DNA from: Zobellia laminariae
Lineage (GTDB): Bacteria; Bacteroidota; Bacteroidia; Flavobacteriales; Flavobacteriaceae
Length of the DNA: 64,000 bases
Assembly: GCF_009725995.1 (NCBI RefSeq)
Contig: NZ_RCNS01000004.1
Span: 186,001-250,000 of the forward strand
Direction: 5' to 3'
The position numbers were made by a program, and so were the translations under genes. Positions 1-7,193 of the stretch are shown piece by piece. Every line of letters starts with the position of its first letter. Position 1 is the stretch's first letter. Under the pieces are notes generated by a model that saw only the letters and a list, made by a program, of their open reading frames with translations, was not told the DNA's origin and made no database searches.

Positions 1-138
1 GGTATTTGCAATTTTTTCAGCAATTTCCTCATCTTTTAAAAAGTGCTGTCCTAGATGCTTTTTTGCTTTTACAGGACTATTTTCTTTCCAAGGTCTTGCA
101 AATTTATTATCGTAGCTTTTCTTTTTTTTCTTGACCAT
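1..138 (-). CDS. rsmA: 16S rRNA dimethyladenosine transferase RsmA/KsgA, N-terminal fragment
   Basis: The first 46 codons of a leftward gene that runs off the left edge. After a lysine-rich start (MVKKKKKSY) the translation reads VKAKKHLGQHFLKDEEIAEK, the conserved N-terminal block of RsmA/KsgA. This enzyme dimethylates two adjacent adenines in the 3' terminal hairpin of 16S rRNA using S-adenosylmethionine. The SAM-binding domain lies outside the window. The ATG at 136-138 lies 9 bases after the stop of the upstream cyclotransferase-like gene, so it is probably the last visible member of the TPR - DUF4286 - cyclotransferase operon. The identity rests on this motif only, but it is highly characteristic. 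Confidence 0.88.
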   Translation of the reverse strand, partial: MVKKKKKSYDNKFARPWKENSPVKAKKHLGQHFLKDEEIAEKIANT

Positions 139-147
139 ATATTTCTT

Positions 148-450
148 TTAAGCCCTTATATAAATCCAAGCGCTTTTGCCTGATTTTAAATCGACTTTTA
201 TTTTCTTGTAAGCTTCACCTTCGTACAAATCTACTTTTAATAACTCACTATCTTGCAGTTCGTAGACAATGCCTTCAATTTTACTTTCTTTATTGGTGGC
301 TTTTTCAATAACCAGGTATCTTCCCATTATTTTTTCTAGGGAAATACGATATCCATATAGAACATCTTGAATTCCAGCCAAGGTGCGTCCAAAAACTTGT
401 TTTTGGATAGAAAGGTCTTGAAGGGTGCCGTACGTAAAAAGATAGTGCAT
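148..450 (-). CDS. gamma-glutamylcyclotransferase-like (AIG2/GGCT) protein
   Basis: A 100-residue protein that begins MHYLFTYGTLQD. The YGTL signature near the N-terminus is the substrate-binding loop of the AIG2/GGCT fold. An acidic stretch (VDLYEGEAYKK) near residues 74-84 carries the glutamate that serves as catalytic base in gamma-glutamylcyclotransferases. Family members cleave gamma-glutamyl amides to 5-oxoproline, but the substrate of short bacterial members is usually unknown. Length is typical for the compact bacterial form. It sits 5 bases after DUF4286 and 9 bases before rsmA, so it is co-transcribed with them. ATG start is clear. Confidence 0.8.
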   Translation of the reverse strand: MHYLFTYGTLQDLSIQKQVFGRTLAGIQDVLYGYRISLEKIMGRYLVIEKATNKESKIEGIVYELQDSELLKVDLYEGEAYKKIKVDLKSGKSAWIYIRA

Positions 451-455
451 CTGGT

Positions 456-767
456 CTAATGCTCGCTTACAATTTCCATTTCTGTTCTGAAGGATACAAA
501 TTTATTTGGGAACCGTTGGTGGGCATCTTCCCGTAATCTTTGTGCGTCTTCCGTATAATAGCTTTCCAAGACCTCTTTGCTTAATGTTGTGAACTGCACT
601 GAATAACTTACGCCGCCCATATCTTCTTCTACTAAGATTTTGCTCATTTTGGCATTCAAAAATTTTCCAGTTGCAAGTACGTCTGGAATATGAACTTCAC
701 GCATCCATACCAGCCATTCATCATGAGCTGATTCTTCAATATTTGTTGTTACGTTGTATATGTACAT
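456..767 (-). CDS. DUF4286 family protein
   Basis: A small cytosolic protein of 103 residues starting MYIYNVTTNIEE, which matches the DUF4286 family found almost only in Bacteroidota. The reading frame is open upstream to a TTG at 788, but the ATG at 765-767 gives the family's usual N-terminus and is preferred. Family members look like dimeric alpha/beta barrel (ferredoxin-like) proteins; function is unknown. In the operon it lies between the TPR protein gene and the cyclotransferase-like gene, with rsmA further downstream. No catalytic motif is visible. Confidence 0.82.
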   Translation of the reverse strand: MYIYNVTTNIEESAHDEWLVWMREVHIPDVLATGKFLNAKMSKILVEEDMGGVSYSVQFTTLSKEVLESYYTEDAQRLREDAHQRFPNKFVSFRTEMEIVSEH

Positions 768-793
768 GTAAGTTGTTTTATGGTTCAATCTAA

Positions 794-2143
794 CTAATTC
801 AAGGCATCACCTCGTAAAATTCTAAAATTCTTTCGGGCCTGAGGAAAATAATAACTGTCTTGATAATTGTAAATTATTTTCTCGTAGTGAGACTTGGCTT
901 TTTCAGGCTGGTTCATTTTGTTTCTATAGAGCTCGGCAAGTGCAAAATGAGCATCATCGGCCAATATTCCATTGGCATAAAACTCGGTTATTTTTTGATA
1001 GTTGTATTCTGCAGCTTCGTAATCATTGGAGAGTTCTAAAAGCTGACCTTGTTTTAATAGGGCCTCGTCTTCTATTTTTTCGCCTTTATGATTTTGAAGA
1101 ATATCATCAAGTTCCGTTATGGCCTCTTTTGTTTTATTTTGATAGGCTAGAAGGTCTGCTCTGGCATACTTTTTAAGTGCTGTCTGGGTAGAATCTTCTA
1201 ATGAATTATCTGATATCAATAAGCTCAGTTGCATGGCATCATTGGCAATAAGCTGGGAGGTGGAGCTGCGTAATACTTTTAATTGGGTAAGCGCCCAATC
1301 AAAATCGCCTTTGTAGAAACTGGTCTGCGCTACTTTATATCGTGCATTTTGCCCTAGGACATCATTTTTTAGATTTTGCTGTATTTGGGAGAAATAGATG
1401 AGTGCTTCATTGAACCGTTTGTCATAGACTAAAATGTCTCCTAATGCCAGTTTTACAAAAGCTTTGCCGCGTTCATTCAACGGAAGCTCTAAGCTTTGCT
1501 TTAAAATTTGAATGGCCTTTTCAGGATTTTCTTTTTTAAACGTTAAGAAATTGGAATAGGCCACTTGCAACTGCAATGTTTGTGACTTGAATCCATGAAT
1601 ATCAATGAGCTCTTCAAATTGCTTTTGTACCTCCTCCAAGTCTTTTTCCGTAGGTTCCAAAAGCTGAATATCTATTAGGTTCAATTGAGCATTTAGCTTA
1701 GTTACCGGATCACCACTATTGTCTGCTATGTATTGATAAATATCTTGAGCAGTTTCGGGCTCTTTTTCAACAAAAGCTAAATTCCCAAGTGTGTTCAGCC
1801 GTTGTGTGTTGGCTCCGTCCACACGCTTGTAGATAGCTTTTTCTTGTCTAAAAGCACTGCCGTATTGTTTCTGTTGTACAAAGAGCCAACTTAAAAGTTC
1901 GTTCCAAAGAATTTCGGGATTCTTTTGTGCATTTTGTAATAGTATTTTTTTTAGTTTGATGTTATTCTCGTTCTCTGGATCGGCAGTAATGAACTCATCA
2001 ATATTCCGGAGTACTTTAGATTTTGATGTTTTGCCTTCGCTAATAAGAGTCAAATATGAAACATACATCTTCTCAATATCACCTTGCTCCCCATAAATTC
2101 GGGCCATTTGGTAATTAAAATCTAGTTGAGGATTCAGTTTCAT
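794..2143 (-). CDS. Tetratricopeptide repeat protein, C-terminal part (gene disrupted)
   Basis: 449 residues built almost entirely of TPR-like helical pairs (for example LGDILVYDKRFNEALIYFSQ, LLKQGQLLELSNDYEAAEYN, LAELYRNKMNQPEKAKSHYE). The apparent start at 2143 has no signal peptide and falls inside a TPR: the frame stays open upstream, encoding NYALLDEALTAYTKAM just before this methionine. It is therefore the C-terminal part of a longer protein whose signal peptide and first repeats are in the ORF at 2219-2578. Intact, the protein would have about 594 residues and be exported, probably as a periplasmic or outer-membrane scaffold. It heads the operon leading to DUF4286 and rsmA. Confidence 0.7.
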   Translation of the reverse strand: MKLNPQLDFNYQMARIYGEQGDIEKMYVSYLTLISEGKTSKSKVLRNIDEFITADPENENNIKLKKILLQNAQKNPEILWNELLSWLFVQQKQYGSAFRQEKAIYKRVDGANTQRLNTLGNLAFVEKEPETAQDIYQYIADNSGDPVTKLNAQLNLIDIQLLEPTEKDLEEVQKQFEELIDIHGFKSQTLQLQVAYSNFLTFKKENPEKAIQILKQSLELPLNERGKAFVKLALGDILVYDKRFNEALIYFSQIQQNLKNDVLGQNARYKVAQTSFYKGDFDWALTQLKVLRSSTSQLIANDAMQLSLLISDNSLEDSTQTALKKYARADLLAYQNKTKEAITELDDILQNHKGEKIEDEALLKQGQLLELSNDYEAAEYNYQKITEFYANGILADDAHFALAELYRNKMNQPEKAKSHYEKIIYNYQDSYYFPQARKNFRILRGDALN

Positions 2144-2218
2144 TGCTTTAGTGTAAGCTGTTAAAGCTTCGTCTAATAAGGCATAATTTTGAAAACGAGA
2201 CCAATACCATATCCGTAA

Positions 2219-2578
2219 TTAGGATTTTTTTTCGATTTGAGAAATCGCTTTTTGGTAATATTCCTGCGCTTTTTCTAGTTGGTCCTGTAACCTGTAATTA
2301 TATCCCATTTCTATGAGAAGCGTAGGATAAACATTGGTATCCTTAATTTTTTCCAGCAGTAAATTTTCTGCATCTGTATAACGCTCCAATTGCTGATAAG
2401 TAGCTGTGAGGGCTTCTGTATAATCTGTTCTACGAGGATTTTTTTCAACTAATTTTTCATAGTAAACTACGGCTTTTTCAAAATCACCATCGTTGAAGTA
2501 CTGTTTTGCCAAGAAGTCGTCCTGGGCCACAGTGGAAAATGTAATTAGAAGAATGGCGATATTAAGGAGAACCTTCAT
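2219..2578 (-). CDS. Tetratricopeptide repeat protein, N-terminal part (gene disrupted)
   Basis: 119 residues: a signal peptide (MKVLLNIAILLITFSTVAQ) followed by TPR units (AKQYFNDGDFEKAVVYYEKL, then a second and a third ending AQEYYQKAISQIEKK). It stops in the middle of a repeat, and the next TPR continues in the ORF ending at 794. The stop follows a run of eight A on the coding strand. Reading one base shifted gives NPNYGYGIGLVF, which joins sensibly to QNYALLDEAL if one further base is restored about 35 bases later. This is either a sequencing error pair or a real double frameshift. A CAAATTTA promoter element (2592-2599, minus strand) precedes the ATG. Confidence 0.7.
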   Translation of the reverse strand: MKVLLNIAILLITFSTVAQDDFLAKQYFNDGDFEKAVVYYEKLVEKNPRRTDYTEALTATYQQLERYTDAENLLLEKIKDTNVYPTLLIEMGYNYRLQDQLEKAQEYYQKAISQIEKKS

Positions 2579-2591
2579 ACTTGAAATTTAA

Positions 2592-2599
2592 CAAATTTA
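2592..2599 (-). promoter_or_regulatory. Bacteroidota-type -7 element for the TPR-DUF4286-rsmA operon
   Basis: The minus strand reads TAAATTTG, an exact match to the TAnnTTTG -7 consensus used by the Bacteroidota primary sigma factor. It lies 13 bases before the ATG of the TPR gene, so the leader would be very short. No clear -33 TTG was found at the usual spacing. Confidence 0.5.
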
Positions 2600-2782
2600 C
2601 GCCAGCTCCGGAAAAGAATCTGTTAAGGGGACTATAATTTGGGGATAAATGGACTTCAGAACACATTTGTTTCATCTTATACAGAATTGTAAACCGTTCG
2701 TACAATATCATATTTAGTCTTGATTTACGTGTAATACATTTATAATCAGATTTTTAATTGTTTAATTTAAATATATATAAAG

Positions 2783-3094
2783 ATGGCAACGTTTATAAAA
2801 AACTGTGAGCGCTATGCGGCGTTTCTTTATCCGAATGGAGACAATTCAGGTAGAATTAATTTGTATTGTGCAGATGGATATAGGTTATATCTGATTTTTA
2901 GGGATGGAACCCTTGCTGAGAACACTTATAATGAAGGTATAAAAACAGGAGTGGGTAATCAGCCTATAGATAGGTATAGTGATTATTTAGATTTGGTTAG
3001 AAATGAAAAACCAATTCGCGTAACTTTCAATACTACCAATAAAAGCTATGTGGTATATGCTTCAGGAGAAGAAGTAGGTGAAGGAGAGATGTAA
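2783..3094 (+). CDS. Uncharacterised small protein
   Basis: A 103-residue soluble protein (MATFIKNCERYAAFLYPNGD...) with no signal peptide or membrane segment. I do not recognise a family. The composition (alternating short hydrophobic and polar stretches, many Y, N and G, such as RINLYCADGYRLYLIFRDG and IRVTFNTTNKSYVVYASGEEV) suggests a small all-beta fold. It is a single-gene unit: 204 bases of AT-rich DNA precede it and a strong hairpin terminator follows within 6 bases of the stop. The start is the only ATG near the 5' end. Function unknown. Confidence 0.65.
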   Translation: MATFIKNCERYAAFLYPNGDNSGRINLYCADGYRLYLIFRDGTLAENTYNEGIKTGVGNQPIDRYSDYLDLVRNEKPIRVTFNTTNKSYVVYASGEEVGEGEM

Positions 3095-3099
3095 ATTGT

Positions 3100-3140
3100 A
3101 AATCGGCCAGAATACATGTGTACCTGGCCGATTTTATTTT
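3100..3140. terminator. Hairpin terminator between the small gene and serS (probably bidirectional)
   Basis: Arms AAATCGGCCAG (3100-3110) and CTGGCCGATTT (3124-3134) are perfectly complementary over 11 bp with a 13-nt loop, followed by TTATTTT on the plus strand and A-rich sequence on the other side. It separates the convergent small gene and serS. Confidence 0.85.
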
Positions 3141-3153
3141 ATCAAGCTTGTGT

Positions 3154-4425
3154 TTAATCTATGCGGTCAAATCCACAATAGGGTACCAATACCTCAGGTA
3201 TCTGAATACCATCGGCAGTTTGGTAATTCTCCAAAATTCCTGCTAAAACTCGCGGTAAAGCCAAAGAGCTTCCGTTTAGCGTGTGTGCCAATTGACTTTT
3301 TCCGTTTTCATCTTTGTAGCGGAGTTTTAATCTGTTGGCTTGGTATGTTTCAAAATTTGATACAGAACTTATTTCCAACCAACGGTCTTGTGCCGTAGAA
3401 AACACTTCAAAATCAAAAGTGATTGCTGCAGTAAAACCTAAGTCGCCTCCACAAAGCCTAAGAATACGGTAAGGCAATTTTAGCTCTCTAAGGATGTTTT
3501 TTACGTGTTCTACCATCCCGTCTAAAGCTTTGTATGAATTAGCAGGGTTTTCCACACGTACTATTTCAACTTTATCAAACTGGTGCAGACGGTTTAGGCC
3601 ACGTACATGTGCTCCATAGCTACCAGCTTCCCTTCTAAAACAAGGGGTGTAGGCGGTGTAGCGAATAGGGAAATCACTTTCTGCAACTATTACGTCACGA
3701 AAAATGTTGGTTACAGGTACTTCTGCCGTAGGAATAAGATATAAATCGTCTTCGCCTACGTGGTACATTTGCCCTTCTTTGTCAGGCAATTGACCTGTTC
3801 CAAAACCAGACGCTTCATTTACCAAATGCGGAACTTGTATTTCCGTATAACCGGCTTCTGTGTTTTTATCCAAAAAATAAGAAATTAGGGCACGTTGCAA
3901 ACGAGCACCTTTTCCCTTATAAACAGGGAAACCGGCACCGGCAATCTTTACGCCTAATTCAAAATCTATGATGTCGTATTTTTTTGCCAACTCCCAGTGG
4001 GGAAGGGCGTCTGTAATTAAAGTAGGGATTTCACCTTCTTTAAATATTTCTTCATTATCCTCATCAGTGTTACCTGCAGGTACCGATTCGTGCGGTACGT
4101 TAGGTATCTGGTAAAGTGCTTTTTGCAGGTCTTCAGAAATAGTGTTGAGCTCTTCACCCAGCTTTTTGGAATCTTCTTTTAAAGTTCCGGTTTTCTCCTT
4201 GAGTAAATTGGCCTCTTGAGCTTTTCCACTTTTATAGAGCATTCCTATTTCTTTGGAAAGTTTATTGCTTTCCGCTAAGATTTCGTCCAAGGAAGTTTGG
4301 GTTGAACGCCTTTTTTCATCCAATTCCAATACTTCATTAATTAAGGGTGCGGCATCTATATTTCGCTTTTTTAGTGCGTTTATGATGTCGTCTTTTTTGT
4401 CTCGAACGACCTGTAGCTGTAACAT
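3154..4425 (-). CDS. serS: Seryl-tRNA synthetase
   Basis: 423 residues, the normal length for bacterial SerRS, which charges tRNA-Ser with serine via seryl-adenylate in the cytosol. Residues 1-110 form the long antiparallel coiled-coil arm that grips the tRNA long variable arm (heptad-rich LDEKRRSTQTSLDEI...). The class II catalytic core follows, with motif 2 (CFRREAGSYGAHVRGLNRLH, around 265) and motif 3 (GSSLALPRVLAGILENYQ, from about 385). A consensus promoter (4445-4472, minus strand) lies just upstream, and the gene ends at a hairpin shared with the convergent small gene. Confidence 0.97.
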   Translation of the reverse strand: MLQLQVVRDKKDDIINALKKRNIDAAPLINEVLELDEKRRSTQTSLDEILAESNKLSKEIGMLYKSGKAQEANLLKEKTGTLKEDSKKLGEELNTISEDLQKALYQIPNVPHESVPAGNTDEDNEEIFKEGEIPTLITDALPHWELAKKYDIIDFELGVKIAGAGFPVYKGKGARLQRALISYFLDKNTEAGYTEIQVPHLVNEASGFGTGQLPDKEGQMYHVGEDDLYLIPTAEVPVTNIFRDVIVAESDFPIRYTAYTPCFRREAGSYGAHVRGLNRLHQFDKVEIVRVENPANSYKALDGMVEHVKNILRELKLPYRILRLCGGDLGFTAAITFDFEVFSTAQDRWLEISSVSNFETYQANRLKLRYKDENGKSQLAHTLNGSSLALPRVLAGILENYQTADGIQIPEVLVPYCGFDRID

Positions 4426-4444
4426 TACTCTTAAATTTAGTCTG

Positions 4445-4472
4445 CAAATTTAAACTAATGATTAAAAACCAA
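4445..4472 (-). promoter_or_regulatory. serS promoter (-33 TTG / -7 TAAATTTG)
   Basis: On the minus strand TTG (4470-4472) is followed after 17 bases by TAAATTTG (4445-4452), fitting the flavobacterial TTG-N17-23-TAnnTTTG pattern. The expected transcription start is about 10-15 bases before the serS ATG. Confidence 0.6.
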
Positions 4473-4504
4473 TACATTTACCGCCGTTATAATCTTATTA
4501 TTTT

Positions 4505-4885
4505 ATGGTTTTTGAACATTTTGCACTGAACGTTACGGATATAAAGAAAAGAGTGGACTGGTTTGTGACTCATTTGGGTCTAAAAGTAGTAGTTGCCAAA
4601 GAAATGGCGCCCTTCATGACTTTTTTGGCAGATTCTACGGGTAGGGTAATAATGGAGTTATATCAAAAAGAGGAAGAGCCTTTAAATAATTTTAAAGAAC
4701 GCCAGCCTTCAACTTTTCACCTTGCTTTTGTTTCTGATGATGCTGAGGCCGATAAACAAAGACTTATGGCTAAAGGGGCTACTTTTGTGGAAGAGGTGAA
4801 ACGAGAAGGAGGCACACATTTAGTAATGCTTCGTGACCCATGGGGAATGCCACTGCAACTTTGCGAACGACCAATAAAATTCTAA
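4505..4885 (+). CDS. VOC (glyoxalase/bleomycin resistance/dioxygenase) superfamily protein
   Basis: 126 residues forming one pair of beta-alpha-beta-beta-beta units. The first unit starts VFEHFALNVTDIKKRVDWFVTHLGLKVV and ends with IMELYQ; the second starts FHLAFVSDDAEADKQRLMAKGATF and ends with DPWGMPLQLCERP. His and Glu residues at the metal-ligand positions (EHFAL, MELYQ, HLAF, LQLCE) suggest a divalent-metal active site. Family members catalyse isomerisation, ring cleavage or drug binding; the substrate cannot be deduced. The gene stands alone between serS and the convergent HTTM gene, with which it overlaps by 4 bases at the stop codons. Confidence 0.8.
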   Translation: MVFEHFALNVTDIKKRVDWFVTHLGLKVVVAKEMAPFMTFLADSTGRVIMELYQKEEEPLNNFKERQPSTFHLAFVSDDAEADKQRLMAKGATFVEEVKREGGTHLVMLRDPWGMPLQLCERPIKF

Positions 4886-6213
4886 GGATTTTTTTCTTCG
4901 GTAGGAGAAGGAAAAATCCATTCATTGTGCCAAAAATAATTCCATTTTGCACTGGCTAAATCTACTTTAGGGTCTATAAATGGGCGATATGGTTTACCAT
5001 TTATACTCACTTTAGAGTTTAGGGCATATACTTCTATATGTTCACCTTTTTCAGCGTATTCCTTTTTTAACCTTTGTGCAAATTGCCAAATAAAATCTGG
5101 GTAACCTGCTATTCTCCTCCGTTGCTTTCCAGACAGGTAGTCTTCGGTTTTAATTGTAGTAGTTTCCCCATTTTCTGTATTCACTACCTGGAATTTTAGC
5201 TTTCCGGTACGGCTACGTAACATCATACGCCAACTAAGTCTGTGGCCTTCTTCCGTCCATAGAACATCATCTTTAATAAAATGATGTCTAATGGGTAAAC
5301 TAAGCTGTATTAGAAAATAGACACCTCCTAAAACGTAAAAAAGGTTTTTATACGATGGGATTTCTACCTTTTGTAAAAGAAAAGGTCTCTTCTTTTTGAA
5401 AAAGATATTACGGATAGTTTCAGGCTCAAAAAAGAATACGGTGAATGCCAATGATAAATAAGGAAATATCCCAATTTGAAATACAATGGAGTTGAACAGG
5501 TGAAAAAATATTGATGCAAAAAAAGCAATTTTCCGAGTGGGTTTCCAGAGTAGGGCAGGTACAATCAATAAGTCAAACAGGATACCGGATATACTTATAA
5601 TTTTATGAATAAATGGCTCTTGTAGAAGACCGCCAATAATAGGGTAGCCGGCTTTGCTGAGCATGAGAATACGAATAATGCCTAAGTCAAACCAATCTCC
5701 ATAGAGCTTTGCAATGGATGCGTAGGTGTAAACAATAAGAAGCTGAAAAATTATAATCCATTTTACATAAGCGAACATATTGTCGCTTTTTAAACTTGGA
5801 TTGCTCTTTACATCTAAAGAGTGGCTTCTTTGTGCGGGTAAAAAGCACATGATAAGTGAAATAAGTACTAGAAGGTAGTAGTGATTGTTGTACGATGTTT
5901 TTTGCATTAGGTACACACCTGTCCACATTAAAGTGAACGATATTATAGCAAAGCGGTATTTGTAGCCAAGAGCTATAAGTAAACCTAGCGTACCCATTAC
6001 AAAGAAATAATAGTACATACCAAAACCTGGTAATGGCTGCAGCCAATCAAAACCAATGAAATTAAAAGTAAACTTAGGTTCAACTAGTGTTCTTCTGACC
6101 CATCCGGTCAAAATGGCGCCGTAGCATTCTAGGGAAACAAGGATGCCAAAAAAAATACGGAAAATAATCAGTTGTGAATTATCGATTTTCGAAAAGAGAA
6201 AACGATTTAGCAT
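4882..6213 (-). CDS. HTTM domain integral membrane protein
   Basis: 443 residues with an N-terminal membrane region of roughly eight hydrophobic helices (to about residue 310) and a C-terminal soluble part. The sequence FRIFFGILVSLECYGAILTGWVRRTLVEPKFTFNFIGFDWLQPLPG and later TSYNNHYYLLVLISLIMCFLP matches HTTM proteins, the horizontally transferred membrane domain related to vitamin K-dependent gamma-glutamyl carboxylase. Bacterial HTTM members have no settled function. The ATG lies directly against the stop codon of ribF (no intergenic bases), so it is translated from the ribF transcript. Confidence 0.82.
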   Translation of the reverse strand: MLNRFLFSKIDNSQLIIFRIFFGILVSLECYGAILTGWVRRTLVEPKFTFNFIGFDWLQPLPGFGMYYYFFVMGTLGLLIALGYKYRFAIISFTLMWTGVYLMQKTSYNNHYYLLVLISLIMCFLPAQRSHSLDVKSNPSLKSDNMFAYVKWIIIFQLLIVYTYASIAKLYGDWFDLGIIRILMLSKAGYPIIGGLLQEPFIHKIISISGILFDLLIVPALLWKPTRKIAFFASIFFHLFNSIVFQIGIFPYLSLAFTVFFFEPETIRNIFFKKKRPFLLQKVEIPSYKNLFYVLGGVYFLIQLSLPIRHHFIKDDVLWTEEGHRLSWRMMLRSRTGKLKFQVVNTENGETTTIKTEDYLSGKQRRRIAGYPDFIWQFAQRLKKEYAEKGEHIEVYALNSKVSINGKPYRPFIDPKVDLASAKWNYFWHNEWIFPSPTEEKNP

Positions 6214-7140
6214 TTATTCGGAGATTAGAGCGAGCGAGGTTTGCTTGTCTTTTTCTAACTGTTTTTTTAATGCCTCTACAGAGTCAAATTTATGCTCGTC
6301 GCGTATGCGGTGTAAAATATCTATCTGTAGTTCTTGATCATAAAGGTCTTGGTCAAAATCAAAAAAGTTGATTTCAATAGTTTTTTCTTTTCCGGCAACG
6401 GTAGGGTTATAGCCAATATTCATCATGCCGTAAACAGTTTTTCCCGATAACTTACTTTCAACAACGTACACACCGTTTTTAGGAATCAATTTATAGGACT
6501 CCGCAATATGTAGGTTTGCTGTAGGAAAACCAATCTGTCTACCTAGGCCTTTTCCTTTTTGAATAGTGCCTGTAAGCATGTAATTATAACCGAGGTAAGC
6601 ATTTGCTGTGGTAATATCCCCTTCTTGAAGTGCTTTACGGATTTTGGTGGAACTGACTGATACTTCGTTTATTTCTTGAGCAGATATTTCTTCGACTTCA
6701 AAATTGAAGGTGCTGCCAAAGGTCCTTAGGTCTGTAATGTTGGCATTCCGGTTTCTACCAAAACGATGGTCATAGCCAATGATTATTTTTTTTGTATGCA
6801 ACTGGTTCACTAAGTTATCTCTAACGAATTCAGTGGCTGAAAGTCGAGAAAATTCTTGCGTAAAAGGGTGAATGATTAATTGGTCTAGCCCTAATCCTTC
6901 TAGAATTTTTGTCTTTTCTTCAATGGTATTGAGCATCTTTATGTCCGCATCTTTTTGTAAAACCATACGCGGATGTGGAAAAAAGGTCAATACGGTAGAT
7001 TTGAGATTTAGAGAAGTAGCATTATTAATTAAATGCTCCAATATTTTACGATGACCTATGTGAACACCATCAAAAGTGCCTATGGTAATGGCAGTCGGAT
7101 GCTGTTTGTCGTATTTGGAAATGCTTTGGACTGTTACCAC
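6214..7140 (-). CDS. ribF: Bifunctional riboflavin kinase / FMN adenylyltransferase
   Basis: 308 residues, standard for bacterial RibF, which converts riboflavin to FMN and then FAD in the cytosol. The N-terminal FAD synthetase domain has the nucleotidyltransferase motif GTFDGVHIGH at residues 21-30 and the ISSTKIR-like segment VSSTKIRKAL. The C-terminal flavokinase domain carries GKGLGRQIGFPTANL near residue 200. The start is a GTG (7138-7140); it reproduces the usual family N-terminus (xVTVQSISKY) and there is no better ATG. The divergent metalloprotease gene begins 53 bases away, leaving no room for an FMN riboswitch. Confidence 0.95.
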   Translation of the reverse strand: MVTVQSISKYDKQHPTAITIGTFDGVHIGHRKILEHLINNATSLNLKSTVLTFFPHPRMVLQKDADIKMLNTIEEKTKILEGLGLDQLIIHPFTQEFSRLSATEFVRDNLVNQLHTKKIIIGYDHRFGRNRNANITDLRTFGSTFNFEVEEISAQEINEVSVSSTKIRKALQEGDITTANAYLGYNYMLTGTIQKGKGLGRQIGFPTANLHIAESYKLIPKNGVYVVESKLSGKTVYGMMNIGYNPTVAGKEKTIEINFFDFDQDLYDQELQIDILHRIRDEHKFDSVEALKKQLEKDKQTSLALISE

Positions 7141-7163
7141 CTGTTAAAAATAATAAAAAGACT

Positions 7164-7171
7164 TATATTTG
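7164..7171 (+). promoter_or_regulatory. -7 element (TATATTTG) for the metalloprotease gene
   Basis: Exact TAnnTTTG match 22 bases before the ATG at 7194, in the 53-bp region between divergent ribF and the protease. No convincing -33 element is seen at the usual distance. Confidence 0.5.
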
Positions 7172-7193
7172 ATTTTGTTTCTAAACCCCCTTG

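Noticed and set aside
7141..7193. FMN riboswitch upstream of ribF
   Set aside because: Only 53 bases separate ribF from the divergent gene and no RFN-type conserved stems are visible.
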